64,000 bases of DNA from Bacteroidota bacterium (GTDB lineage: Bacteria; Bacteroidota; Bacteroidia; Bacteroidales; GCA-2711565), in contig JAHIVC010000024.1 in the NCBI GenBank assembly GCA_018816945.1, positions 1 to 64,000 of the forward strand, given 5' to 3'. The number at the start of each line of letters is the position of its first letter. Within the stretch, counting starts at the first letter, position 1. Positions 21,586-33,346 of this stretch are shown in pieces. Below the pieces are notes generated by a model that saw nothing but the letters and a program-made list of their open reading frames with translations, did not search any database and had not been told where the DNA came from. A program made the translations under genes and the position numbers.

Positions 21586-23676
<2,091 letters not shown>

Positions 23677-24068
23677 TTATTTTTAAAATTAAACTACACC
23701 TATCAATTTCATGTGAAAAAAACCTTCAGTGCAGATCACTATAAAAGCTGTTTTATCTTAAACGTTCAAAATTACTATTTATCGCCCAACCACTGAAATT
23801 TAAATAAACCAATTCTAGGAACTCTTATTTACTGAAATTATAATATTTATGATATAAATAATTTTTAACTCAACAATATCGACTTATATAATCTGATAAC
23901 TCAAGTTTTTATTTCCCTATATTGAATAAAAATAAGCTAATTTAATAACAGTTTAAGGGTAGTATATTTTAAATATGAACTATTAAATGTGGATTATTTA
24001 TCCAAAAATAAAACTCAATCATGCTATTAAATATGATTGCGTTTTATAATTTTTTTTTGAAATAAGCT
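23677..24068. other. intergenic region, no gene seen
   Basis: This is AT-rich sequence between two minus-strand genes, with no coding frame or stable hairpin of note. A minus-strand TAATTTTG at 23774-23767 could be the -7 box of the GH2 gene (about 90 bases before its start), but its -33 partner is not at the right distance. Confidence 0.4.
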
Positions 24069-25493
24069 TTATTTGGGACGATAAAGTATGCGGTTTCCAT
24101 TTTGATAAATGGCAACGAATGCATCAGCGAGTCCATTTCCCTTTAGTTGCTTGCTATAAGCCACAGCATCGTCGTATAGTTCAAAATAACCAGCCGAATA
24201 ACGATAAACTCCATTTTGAGTTGAAACAAAAATTTGTTTACTTATATAATACTTCACGCGTAAATCTGGAATATTGGTAGCAGGCTTTTGTGAAGCCATG
24301 ATTTGCACTGTATAAAAAATACCGGTTTGTGGAATTTGAATTATTTCAGTACTCAGCGTATTTGAATTAACATTTTCAGCTACAATACCTTGATTCACGC
24401 CACCCGCCATTAGATTCGGTTTTTTAACACCTGTTATAAAATGTTTACCTTCATCGATGGTAATAATTTCGCTTGGAGGAGGAACTTCTTCTCTAATGTT
24501 TGAATTTATATCCTTAGCATTAGTGGTTTTTTGATCCCTAAAACTATTTTGGGGGTCATATTCAGCAACTTTTGGTAAGTTGGCGGATACACTTCTTCTT
24601 CCCCAGCCTTTTTTATTAGAATCAATTTGTTTTTTTCGAGCTTGATCTGCTTCTTCCCTTTGCTGTCTATTTTGTTCTTTATCAATAACTCTTTGTTGAT
24701 ACTTACGTTGTTTCTCTAAATCCTTTTCAAAATTGCTGGCATTAGATGAGGATCCTGAAGAAAAATTACGATTTGATCCGAAAAGTTTAAATGACAATCC
24801 TAATGAAGTATATAAAAAAGGATCATTTGCACCATTACCTTCAGTATAGGCATCTAAGTTATCTGAATTTGTTATGTGATAAACCGATTCTAGATTTAGG
24901 CCAATATTAGGGCTTAAGGTAATGTTAACGCCCAATCCAACAGGAAATACAGTTGAAGGTGTCCATGCATTACCTCCGTCTGGAGATACCCCATATTGTT
25001 CAATCACACTATCGTCTGTAGTATTTCTTAAAGTAGTCATCCAGTTTGTAATTCCAAAGCCAGCTAATGCATAGACGTTTATTGCACGATCGGGTCTAAA
25101 CCCGAATAAAGCATTACTGAAATTAAAAGTTGTATATAGATTAAATTCTGTAAGATCAGCATCAAATTTGAGATTTGCAGGATCTCCATTAGGCCAATTA
25201 ATAACTGTTCCATGAATCTTTGTGCTTAAAAATTGAAGCCCTACACTGAAAATTGGAGAAAACTGTTTCCTGAAACCAAGTCCAAATCCCATCTTCCAAT
25301 CTTCTTGGAAAGGAGACTTCGAATGAACATCGCCATAGAATAGAGTTGGTCCGACGTTCACATTCAGATTTAGATTATTAAAAAAATGATTATTGTCTTC
25401 AATATAAGACTGTCCTTTTGTAGAAACAGGGCAAAGGAAGATACTAATGAATAATCCACTCAGAAATAATATTTTAATCAATCTTTTTTCCAT
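24069..25493 (-). CDS. outer-membrane beta-barrel protein with C-terminal SPOR-like domain
   Basis: This 474-residue protein has a signal peptide (to about residue 28) and then an OmpA-like barrel of alternating strands (about 35-240; NVNVGPTLFYGDV, GFGLGFRKQF, INVYALAGFGITNW, LYTSLGLSFKLFG). A Ser-rich hinge leads to a charged Gln/Arg/Lys helix (about 255-295) and a disordered stretch. The last ~80 residues (FYTVQIMASQKPA, YRYSAGYFELYDDAVAYSKQ) have the SPOR pattern, a fold that in other proteins binds denuded peptidoglycan glycans. It probably links the outer membrane to the wall. The gene lies 5 bases downstream of the TPR gene, in one operon. The exact role is unknown. Confidence 0.7.
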   Translation of the reverse strand: MEKRLIKILFLSGLFISIFLCPVSTKGQSYIEDNNHFFNNLNLNVNVGPTLFYGDVHSKSPFQEDWKMGFGLGFRKQFSPIFSVGLQFLSTKIHGTVINWPNGDPANLKFDADLTEFNLYTTFNFSNALFGFRPDRAINVYALAGFGITNWMTTLRNTTDDSVIEQYGVSPDGGNAWTPSTVFPVGLGVNITLSPNIGLNLESVYHITNSDNLDAYTEGNGANDPFLYTSLGLSFKLFGSNRNFSSGSSSNASNFEKDLEKQRKYQQRVIDKEQNRQQREEADQARKKQIDSNKKGWGRRSVSANLPKVAEYDPQNSFRDQKTTNAKDINSNIREEVPPPSEIITIDEGKHFITGVKKPNLMAGGVNQGIVAENVNSNTLSTEIIQIPQTGIFYTVQIMASQKPATNIPDLRVKYYISKQIFVSTQNGVYRYSAGYFELYDDAVAYSKQLKGNGLADAFVAIYQNGNRILYRPK

Positions 25494-25498
25494 AATAA

Positions 25499-26662
25499 TT
25501 ATTTACAATATTTCCCAAGACTTTCAAGAGCGGCTCCAAATCCTAAATCGAAAGCTTTTTCCCAATCAGTACATGCTCCGGTTAAATCATTAATATAAAA
25601 CCGAGCTACTCCTCGATTATAATAATTTTTAACCCAATTTGAATAGTGCATTATATTTGTTGGTTGTAAATCGATGGCTTTATCAAAGTCTTCAATCGCG
25701 CTTCCAAAATCACCTAATTTTGTTTTAGCTATTCCCCGATACGAATAAATCATCGAAAAGGCAGTGTCAGACTCTGATTCAATAGCTTTGTCGAAATCTA
25801 CAATGGCTTCATCATAATTACCTGCCTGATATTTTAAAAACCCCCAACTATAAAAACTATTATAATCTTTAGCATTGGTAGTTTTTGTTTCGATATTATA
25901 AACTTCAGAATCTCTTATAAATTGCTTAAACTGGTAATACTTCGCTTCATAATAGGATACATCAAACAAATTCGGAGCATTATTTGGATCAAGATACCAT
26001 GCATTAAGTGATTGTTTTGAGAAAGATCTGATTATTTTAAAATGCACAACTTCTTTTCCCTTTTCCTGGATAGGTTTTACGGCAAAAATAAGATTTGCCG
26101 CATTATAACTTGTTTGATTTTGAGTAGCTTGTATTCTGGCAACAATTCTGTTATCAAGAATGTCAGGATCGTAATCATGGATCCTATCTGCACAAAAAAC
26201 TCCCATGTCTACAGCGTAAGCATTATTAAATGGAACATCTCGTGGTAATACTTTAATCAGGTTTTCAGCTTTAAAAACGAAAAACTCAACTGACTTGAAT
26301 GAGCGCCATCCTTCTTGAAGGATCGGAAATTCATAATCTCCATCATCGTATATCAGTATGAGTACATTATATTGTTTTTTGTCGATCAATACTTTTTTTA
26401 ATTGTATCTGCTCAAAGTTTTCACTTCCTAATTTTTCTCTTGGTGTAGGTCTTTTATTGGTTTTGAAATCAGCATAAGGGATTTTGTTTTTTAAACTGGT
26501 CCATTTGCCATTGTCTTGCAATGACCATCCAATAACGTTATCAAGGATTGATTGAACGCCGCTGATTACGGAAAAATTAATTTCAGTACCAGCCGCAGGC
26601 TGTGATATTAGCGAAGCAAAAGGAAATATGATGATGAAAAGAATGATCAGTGTTTTCTTCAT
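25499..26662 (-). CDS. secreted TPR protein with unknown N-terminal domain
   Basis: This 387-residue protein has a signal peptide (MKKTLIILFIIIFPFASLIS). Residues ~25-260 form a domain I do not recognise, with hydrophobic strands such as YNVLILIYDDGDYEFPI. Residues ~270-387 are tetratricopeptide repeats (YQAGNYDEAIVDFDKAIE, TKLGDFGSAIEDFDKAID, YINDLTGACTDWEKAFDLG), likely a periplasmic binding scaffold. It is 5 bases upstream of the barrel/SPOR gene, which suggests the two products act together at the envelope. Confidence 0.65.
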   Translation of the reverse strand: MKKTLIILFIIIFPFASLISQPAAGTEINFSVISGVQSILDNVIGWSLQDNGKWTSLKNKIPYADFKTNKRPTPREKLGSENFEQIQLKKVLIDKKQYNVLILIYDDGDYEFPILQEGWRSFKSVEFFVFKAENLIKVLPRDVPFNNAYAVDMGVFCADRIHDYDPDILDNRIVARIQATQNQTSYNAANLIFAVKPIQEKGKEVVHFKIIRSFSKQSLNAWYLDPNNAPNLFDVSYYEAKYYQFKQFIRDSEVYNIETKTTNAKDYNSFYSWGFLKYQAGNYDEAIVDFDKAIESESDTAFSMIYSYRGIAKTKLGDFGSAIEDFDKAIDLQPTNIMHYSNWVKNYYNRGVARFYINDLTGACTDWEKAFDLGFGAALESLGKYCK

Positions 26663-26857
26663 TTGATTCGTTTTTGACGTTTAATGAGATGACAATAATC
26701 TATGAGAGAAATTATTGTTATGTACAAGTAAATTTATAAAAAAAAAAGTCTAAACCTATATCTTTATTGCAATATAATGCAAATTTTATCAACATAAATA
26801 GTTAACAGAGTGAACACTAAAAGAATTGATACAAGAAATGACTTCCTATATAATTGG

Positions 26858-29470
26858 TTATAAGAGAGATGTTATTTTAGCTAGTGCTTTGTCAATCCCA
26901 TTTATATCAGAACCCCCCGCAGTAGCCAGATGAGACTGTCCACCTCCACCACCTTTAATTTCCTTAGCAATTTCCCTAATCATTTTTGAGGCGTCAAGTC
27001 CTTTCTCTGTGATAAGTTTTTCCGAGATCATCAAACTAAGGTTTGCTTTCCCATTATTTTCACTTGCTAATAATAATACCATTCTGTCGATTTCTTTATT
27101 CAATGAAAAAGACAGATCCCGAATGCTTTCCATATCAAGATCAACCTTCTTTGAGATAAGATTTATTCCGGATATTTCAATTGCCCCTTTTTTGAGTTCT
27201 TCTAATATTAAAGCCGCTTTGCCTTTATTAAAACTTTCAACCTGTTTCAATAATTGTTGATTCTGTTCAATTAGTTTCTGGATGGCCTTGAACAGATCCT
27301 TAGGATGCTTGAGTAATGCACTGATGTTATCGAGTGTTTTTTCTTTTTCCTGATAGTAGGCTAAGGCCACATTTGCTGTTATTGCTTCAATTCTTCTGAC
27401 ACCTGCGGCAATTGCCCCTTCTGATATTATTTTAAACAAACCAATTTGACCGGTATTGGCTACGTGAATTCCTCCACATAATTCGGTTGAGAAATTTTTA
27501 TCAAAGCGGATTACGCGGACATTGTCGCCATATTTTTCGCCAAATAATGCCATGGCACCCATTGTTTTTGCTTCGGCAATAGGTAAGTCATTAAAAATTT
27601 CAATCGGAATATTTTCTCTTATTTTTGCATTAACAATCTCTTCTATCCCTGATAATTCTTCCTCGCTTAATTTTGAGAAATGGGAGAAGTCAAATCTTAA
27701 TCTTTGAGGTTCAACTAAAGATCCTTTTTGTTCAACATGTGTTCCCAAAACATGACGAAGTGCTGCATGCATTAAATGAGTGGCACTATGATTGTTTGCC
27801 GTTAGTTGACGATCGGCTTTAACAACAGCCGCTTTTACAATTGTATCATCCGGAATTAAGAATTCATTTGTTAGATGTATGGTGAGGTTATTGTCCTTTT
27901 TGGTATCAAAGACTTCAACATTTTTGTCATTAAAATAAAATTGCCCTTTATCACCTACCTGCCCTCCTGATTCAGCATAAAATGGAGTTCTGTTTAATAC
28001 TACTTCAAAATATTTTTTATTCTTTGCCTCAACCTTTCGATATTTTATGATTCTCGCATCGGCAGTAAGTTCGGTATAACCTAAAAATTCTGTTTCGTTC
28101 TCTTGTTCATTTAATATTATCCAGTCATCAGTATTTACGGCTGCAGCTTTTCTTGAACGGTCTTTCTGTTCAAGAAGCCTTTCTTCAAATCCGATCATAT
28201 CAACTTTCCATCCTTCCTCGGTGGCCATGAGTTGGGTTAAATCAATGGGGAATCCAAATGTGTCAAAGAGTTCAAAAGCGAAATTGCCATCAATGGTTTT
28301 ATTCTCATGGTTTAGTAAATATTGTTCAAATCTCTTCACTCCCTGAGCCAGTGTTCTTAAAAATGAAAGTTCTTCTTCTGCAATAACTTTTCTTACTAAT
28401 TCCTGCTGAGCCTCAAGATTTGGAAATACATGTCCCATTTGTTTTACCAGGATTGGAACCAGATCATTAATAAATGGTTCATCAAATCCTAAAAAGGTAT
28501 ATCCATACCTGATTCCTCTTCTGAGAATTCTTCGAATTACATATCCTGCGCCAGTATTCGATGGCAATTGTCCATCTGAAATAGCAAAACTTACCGCTCT
28601 TAAATGATCGGCTATAACCCTCATAGCTATATCAACTTCTTGATTTGCCCCATATTTTTTATTTGATAAATGGGCGATTTCTTGAATAATGGGTTGAAAT
28701 ATATCCGTGTCATAATTTGATTGAACTCCCTGTAAAACCATACTCAATCTTTCAAATCCCATTCCTGTATCAACATGTTTGGCAGGTAATGAAACCAGCT
28801 CTCCATTAGCTTTACGGTTGAATTCGATAAATACCAAATTCCAAATTTCTATCACCAAGGGATGGTCTTTATTAACTAATTGATCGCCGGATATTTTTTC
28901 TTTTTCTGACTTGTTGCGTATGTCAATATGGATTTCAGAGCAAGGTCCGCAAGGTCCGGAGTCGCCCATTTCCCAGAAATTATCTTTTTTTGATCCAAAT
29001 AATATGCGATTCTCAGGAACAATTTCCTTCCAAAAATTTAGGGCTTCATCGTCTTGCGTAAGTTTATCTTTATCGTCTCCTCCAAAAACCGTAATATAAA
29101 GATTTTCAGCAGGTATTTTATATACTTCTGTCAGTAGTTCCCAGGCCCAGGCAATAGCTTCTTTTTTGAAATAATCTCCAAACGACCAATTACCCAACAT
29201 CTCAAACATAGTATGATGATAGGTGTCGCGTCCAACTTCTTCCAGATCATTGTGTTTTCCGGAAACACGCAGACATTTTTGGGTATCCGCAATACGTTTA
29301 TTTATTATGGCTGAATGTCCTAGAAAAATATCCTTGAATTGGTTCATCCCTGCATTGGTAAACATTAATGTAGGATCATTTTTAATCACCATCGGTGCTG
29401 ATTCAACGATCTGATGACTTTTTTGCTCAAAAAAATCTAAAAATGCCTGTCTAACCTGATTTGAGTTCAT
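26858..29470 (-). CDS. alaS: alanyl-tRNA synthetase
   Basis: AlaRS (870 residues) charges tRNA-Ala and edits mischarged Ser/Gly. The class II catalytic core is seen in the first ~250 residues (PTLMFTNAGMNQFKDIFLG, TYHHTMFEMLGNWSFGDYF). The editing domain has its zinc-binding HSATHLMH motif and FSTELCGGIHVANTGQIG. The C-terminal domain ends in GGGGGQSHLATAGG. Length is standard. It is transcribed divergently from the M23 peptidase gene. Confidence 0.97.
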   Translation of the reverse strand: MNSNQVRQAFLDFFEQKSHQIVESAPMVIKNDPTLMFTNAGMNQFKDIFLGHSAIINKRIADTQKCLRVSGKHNDLEEVGRDTYHHTMFEMLGNWSFGDYFKKEAIAWAWELLTEVYKIPAENLYITVFGGDDKDKLTQDDEALNFWKEIVPENRILFGSKKDNFWEMGDSGPCGPCSEIHIDIRNKSEKEKISGDQLVNKDHPLVIEIWNLVFIEFNRKANGELVSLPAKHVDTGMGFERLSMVLQGVQSNYDTDIFQPIIQEIAHLSNKKYGANQEVDIAMRVIADHLRAVSFAISDGQLPSNTGAGYVIRRILRRGIRYGYTFLGFDEPFINDLVPILVKQMGHVFPNLEAQQELVRKVIAEEELSFLRTLAQGVKRFEQYLLNHENKTIDGNFAFELFDTFGFPIDLTQLMATEEGWKVDMIGFEERLLEQKDRSRKAAAVNTDDWIILNEQENETEFLGYTELTADARIIKYRKVEAKNKKYFEVVLNRTPFYAESGGQVGDKGQFYFNDKNVEVFDTKKDNNLTIHLTNEFLIPDDTIVKAAVVKADRQLTANNHSATHLMHAALRHVLGTHVEQKGSLVEPQRLRFDFSHFSKLSEEELSGIEEIVNAKIRENIPIEIFNDLPIAEAKTMGAMALFGEKYGDNVRVIRFDKNFSTELCGGIHVANTGQIGLFKIISEGAIAAGVRRIEAITANVALAYYQEKEKTLDNISALLKHPKDLFKAIQKLIEQNQQLLKQVESFNKGKAALILEELKKGAIEISGINLISKKVDLDMESIRDLSFSLNKEIDRMVLLLASENNGKANLSLMISEKLITEKGLDASKMIREIAKEIKGGGGGQSHLATAGGSDINGIDKALAKITSLL

Positions 29471-29522
29471 CCTATTATAACATTTTTTAACATTTGCTTG
29501 TTAACTATTATCTTTTAACAGA

Positions 29523-29552
29523 TTGCAAATTTAGTTTATTTAATTAATTTTG
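29523..29552 (+). promoter_or_regulatory. promoter of the M23 peptidase gene
   Basis: TTG at 29523-29525, 19 bases, then TAATTTTG at 29545-29552: the same geometry as rpsL P1. It overlaps a minus-strand TAAATTTG (29533-29526) that could serve alaS, so the divergent genes may share a promoter region. The expected start near 29558 supports the ATG at 29607. Confidence 0.6.
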
Positions 29553-29606
29553 CACAGTTGCCTGTTTTATTCTAACAAAATAAGAGATTGCTCGTTAAAC
29601 AGAAAA

Positions 29607-30572
29607 ATGTTCAAAGCCAAATATAAATACAATCCGAAAACCTTGTCGTACGAAAGGGTAAAACTTACACCTAAAGGTATGGCGACTAAGTTGTTATCTT
29701 ATATGGCCACAGGTGGTTTATTTGCAGTAATTGTAATTGTTCTGGCATATAATTTCTTTGAATCCCCAAAAGAAAGAGCTCAGAGTAGAGAAATAGAGCA
29801 ATTTAAGTTACAGTATAAAATTCTGGATGATCGTATTGCACAAATGACAGACGTGATAGAAGATATGCAAGATCGAGATGATAATATTTATAGGGTAATA
29901 TTAGAGGCTGAACCTATTCCGAATTCAGTTCGAAAGGCGGGATTTGGCGGTGTTGACAGATATGCAAAGCTTGACGGATATCGGAATTCAAGCACTATAA
30001 TTGAAACGACAAAGAAATTAGATCGTCTTACAAGTCAGATATATGTGCAGTCAAAATCATTCGATGAATTATTCGATCTTGCAAAAAACAAAGAAGAAAT
30101 GATGTTGCACATTCCGGCGATTCAACCAATAAATAAGAATAAGGGTCAGATTATTTCCGGATTTGGGATGAGGTTTCACCCAATCCTTAAATTTCGAAGA
30201 ATGCACACCGGGATCGATATTTCGGCACCCAGAGGTACTCCTATCTATGCAACAGCTGATGGTGAAGTTAATTTTACCGGTAGACAAGGAAGTTATGGTA
30301 ACACTGTAATTATTGATCATGGATATGGTTATCAGACCTTATTTGGCCACATGTATGAATTTGCGGTTAAACGCAAGGATAAAGTAAAACGTGGTCAAAT
30401 TATAGGTTATGTGGGAAGTACCGGTTTATCGCAAGCACCCCATGTGCATTATGAAGTGATAAAAGACGGAATAAAAATTAATCCGGTTAACTTCTTCTAT
30501 AATGATTTTACTCCTGAAGAATTTGAAAGAATACTTGAACTTGCCTCACGTGATAATCAAGTATTATCTTAA
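29607..30572 (+). CDS. M23 family metallopeptidase (membrane-anchored endopeptidase)
   Basis: This 321-residue protein has one membrane span (about residues 37-50), a coiled region (55-165) and a LytM-type domain (175-295). The zinc site is complete: H200 and D204 in HTGIDISAPRGTPI, and H279 and H281 in APHVHYEV. Such enzymes usually cut peptide cross-links in peptidoglycan during growth or division. The start at 29607 (MFKAKYKYNP) is chosen because the promoter places the transcript start downstream of the earlier in-frame start. It is 29 bases upstream of the MerR gene, so likely co-transcribed with it. Confidence 0.88.
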   Translation: MFKAKYKYNPKTLSYERVKLTPKGMATKLLSYMATGGLFAVIVIVLAYNFFESPKERAQSREIEQFKLQYKILDDRIAQMTDVIEDMQDRDDNIYRVILEAEPIPNSVRKAGFGGVDRYAKLDGYRNSSTIIETTKKLDRLTSQIYVQSKSFDELFDLAKNKEEMMLHIPAIQPINKNKGQIISGFGMRFHPILKFRRMHTGIDISAPRGTPIYATADGEVNFTGRQGSYGNTVIIDHGYGYQTLFGHMYEFAVKRKDKVKRGQIIGYVGSTGLSQAPHVHYEVIKDGIKINPVNFFYNDFTPEEFERILELASRDNQVLS

Positions 30573-30601
30573 ACATAGATTGTTAATTTTTCAAACTAGA
30601 A

Positions 30602-30958
30602 ATGTTGCCTGCTAAATATCAAAAAGTTGAAAAGCTTTACTATACCATTGGCGAAGTGGCCAAGATGTTTAATGTCAATGTTTCTTTAATAAGATTCTGG
30701 GAAAAAGAATTCGAGATTATCAAGCCAAAGAAAAATAAAAAGGGAAACCGTTTATTTACCCCAACCGATGTCGATAATTTTCATGTAATTTATCATTTGG
30801 TTAAGGAAAGAGGATTTACGCTTCAGGGAGCTAAAGATAAATTGAAAGAAAATCCGGAAGATACTGCAAAGAATGTTGAAGTGGTTAAATCTTTAGAAAA
30901 AATAAAAGGGTATCTCTTGGATTTGAAGGGAAAACTTAATTCAGATAAACCAATTTAG
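30602..30958 (+). CDS. MerR family transcriptional regulator
   Basis: This 118-residue protein has an N-terminal winged helix-turn-helix (YYTIGEVAKMFNVNVSLIRFWEKEF, shown in part) followed by the wing NKKGNRLFTPTDVDNF. The rest is a short helical tail (VKERGFTLQGAKDKL and after) with no metal or drug-binding domain. It may regulate the adjacent M23 gene or unknown targets. Its last 4 bases overlap the end of convergent hldD. Confidence 0.88.
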   Translation: MLPAKYQKVEKLYYTIGEVAKMFNVNVSLIRFWEKEFEIIKPKKNKKGNRLFTPTDVDNFHVIYHLVKERGFTLQGAKDKLKENPEDTAKNVEVVKSLEKIKGYLLDLKGKLNSDKPI

Positions 30959-31920
30959 TAATAGCTGTTTCGCGCAAGATAACCTTGAACATATTCTGTG
31001 ATTCCGGCTTCTAAGGTATAGAAAGATTGATTAAATCCGGAAGCACGCAATTTTTTGATATTGGCTTGTGTAAAATATTGGTATTTATCTCTGATGTCTA
31101 TTGGTGTATCAATAAAACTAATGTCGGGCTCGAGATTTAATGCTTTGAAAGTTGCGGTCGCCAAATCAAAAAACGACCGGGCCATACCGGTTCCTAAATT
31201 ATAAATTCCTGAACCTTTTTGTTCTTTCATCGAAAAGCATAAGACATTGAGCACATCTTTTATGTAAACAAAATCACGCAATTGCATCCCATCTTTATAT
31301 CCAGGATTGTGCGACCTGAATAATTTTACTTTTTTATTTTCCTTAATTTGACGATAAGCATGAAGAATAACCGAGGCCATGCGATCCTTATGATATTCGT
31401 TTGGCCCGTAAACATTAAAAAATTTAAACCCGGCCCAGAAAGGAGGGGTGTTCTCCTGTTGTAAAACCCATTTGTCGAATTCATTTTTTGATTTGCCGTA
31501 TGGATTTAAAGGTTTCAGCTTTTTTATCATTTCATGATCATCAATATAGCCAAATTCACCCATTCCGTATGTAGCAGCCGATGATGCATAGGTTAAAGGA
31601 ATCTGATACTCAGTGCAAGCATTCCAAATATCTTTACTGTAATTCAGGTTTAATTTGTTAAAAATTTCCACATTGAATTCTGTTGTATCCGTACGTGCAC
31701 CGATATGGAAAATATGATCAACCGAACTGTGATTATCTTTTAACCACATAATAAATTTATCACGGTGAACTTGTTGGCGATAAGGTTTTGATTTTAGGTT
31801 TAGGTTTTTCTGAGGATCAGAAAAATCATCGACAATAGTGATATTGCCAAATCCTTTTGTGTTCATTTTGCCGACAAGACAACTTCCAATAAAACCTGCT
31901 GCACCAGTAACGACAATCAT
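30955..31920 (-). CDS. hldD: ADP-L-glycero-D-manno-heptose-6-epimerase
   Basis: This 321-residue short-chain dehydrogenase-type epimerase makes the L,D-heptose nucleotide used in the LPS inner core. The NAD(P)-binding GAAGFIGS is near the N-terminus, and YASSAATYGMGEFGY and the catalytic YGKSK follow. FKFFNVYGPNEYHKDRMASV and GIYNLGTGMARSF are typical of HldD. The ATG at 31920 (MIVVTGAAGF) is used, as a longer frame adds only nine unconserved residues that fall in the gap after the phosphatase gene. The gene is 13 bases downstream of that phosphatase gene. Confidence 0.9.
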   Translation of the reverse strand: MIVVTGAAGFIGSCLVGKMNTKGFGNITIVDDFSDPQKNLNLKSKPYRQQVHRDKFIMWLKDNHSSVDHIFHIGARTDTTEFNVEIFNKLNLNYSKDIWNACTEYQIPLTYASSAATYGMGEFGYIDDHEMIKKLKPLNPYGKSKNEFDKWVLQQENTPPFWAGFKFFNVYGPNEYHKDRMASVILHAYRQIKENKKVKLFRSHNPGYKDGMQLRDFVYIKDVLNVLCFSMKEQKGSGIYNLGTGMARSFFDLATATFKALNLEPDISFIDTPIDIRDKYQYFTQANIKKLRASGFNQSFYTLEAGITEYVQGYLARNSYY

Positions 31921-31933
31921 CTTTTTGAGTTTA

Positions 31934-33046
31934 TTAATTAAGTACAAATTTAAATGCCCGGGCTATTTTTTTGAAAATATCGGTATTATCCATAATTCCG
32001 GTGAATGCCTCAGCTCCAGGGCCGTAAGCAAACACAGGAACCATTACTCCTGTATGATCATCATGAGTAAAAGCGCCTTTTACAATTCCTTCTTTGATAT
32101 CCCCATCCATAATTGCATAACCGCCGGTTTCATGATCTGCAGTAATTATTACCAAAGTTTCACCGTCAATATCGGCAAAATCGAGCATGGCATTAATCGT
32201 TCGATCAAAATCCAATACTTCGCTAACCATCGTATCATTTTGATTGTCATGGGCAGCCCAATCAATTTGAGAACCTTCTATCATCATAAAAAATCCGTTC
32301 TTATTTTTTTTCAGAACCTCTATCGCTTTCAAACTGCCGATTCTTAATAAATCGCCCCGCCCGTTATCAAATTTAGGTGGATGCTTATCATAAAGAAGGC
32401 ATGCAATCTTATCGCCGGAGGCAGAATTTATTGAATCCGGTGAATAAATTACCTGATAATTTCTAGCCAGAAGGCTGTCAACAAGATTTAAACTGTCTTT
32501 CCGATTAATAAAACGATCTAAGCCACCACCAATAAATACATCGATATCTGTTTTAAGATAATCAAGTGCAATTTCTTCATAATTATATCTGAGTAGATTA
32601 TTTGCAATAAATGCTGCTGGAGTGGCATGGGTCACGTCACAGGCAACTACCATTCCGGTGGCAAGGTTATTTTGTTCGGCATATTTTAAAATTGATGTTC
32701 GAGGCAGACTATCGGGTGTCATCCCAATCATCATAAGATTTGTTTTGAACCCTGTTGCAATAGCAGTTCCGGCAGCACCCGAATCAGTGATCAATGCATC
32801 AGCACAATGGGTGAGAGCGAATCCTGAATAATTACATCGTTCAACACTTAAATGCCCTTTATTTGCAATATATGCAGAATAAAGTTGAGTAGTTCCCATG
32901 CCATCACCAATCATCAAAATAATGTTTTTTGGAGATTTAATAGGAGGTTCAAAACTACATGATGTTAGGATTATTACTGAAATTGATAGGTAAACTGTCC
33001 AACGAAAACCGGAATTGAATTTTATTGTTTTGTATGCTGAAGCCAT
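31934..33046 (-). CDS. alkaline phosphatase, lipoprotein
   Basis: This 370-residue protein belongs to the PhoA superfamily. A hydrophobic start ends in ILTSC (Cys30), a lipoprotein signal. Metal and catalytic features are present: MIGDGMG, the nucleophile Ser89 in TDSGAAGTAIATG, the Asp/His site GSQIDWAAHDN, and TADHETGGY with the downstream His in HDDHTG. It would release phosphate from organic phosphates at the periplasm or cell surface. It is upstream of hldD in the same unit; a shared function is not obvious. No Pho box could be identified. Confidence 0.9.
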   Translation of the reverse strand: MASAYKTIKFNSGFRWTVYLSISVIILTSCSFEPPIKSPKNIILMIGDGMGTTQLYSAYIANKGHLSVERCNYSGFALTHCADALITDSGAAGTAIATGFKTNLMMIGMTPDSLPRTSILKYAEQNNLATGMVVACDVTHATPAAFIANNLLRYNYEEIALDYLKTDIDVFIGGGLDRFINRKDSLNLVDSLLARNYQVIYSPDSINSASGDKIACLLYDKHPPKFDNGRGDLLRIGSLKAIEVLKKNKNGFFMMIEGSQIDWAAHDNQNDTMVSEVLDFDRTINAMLDFADIDGETLVIITADHETGGYAIMDGDIKEGIVKGAFTHDDHTGVMVPVFAYGPGAEAFTGIMDNTDIFKKIARAFKFVLN

Positions 33047-33346
33047 GGGAGTAAAATAGATTTATAGTTAATAATTTAAAAACTTATTGCTATCATAAAA
33101 CAATCATTCAAAAAAGTTGATAAACCAATTTTTCTTATACTCATCCATTTGGCTTTAACTGAACTTCTTAGGATTTTTTGTTTAACTCATGAACAATAAC
33201 TTTTCTTTGATGATCTTCAAATATACGATTTTATCTCTGAATTTAGAATGCACAGAACAAACTATTCCAATACTTTTTTTATGACTGATTGCTTAAGAAT
33301 ATTATCTTTGTTTACTAATAAAAATCTGTTTAAGCTCTTTTCTATT

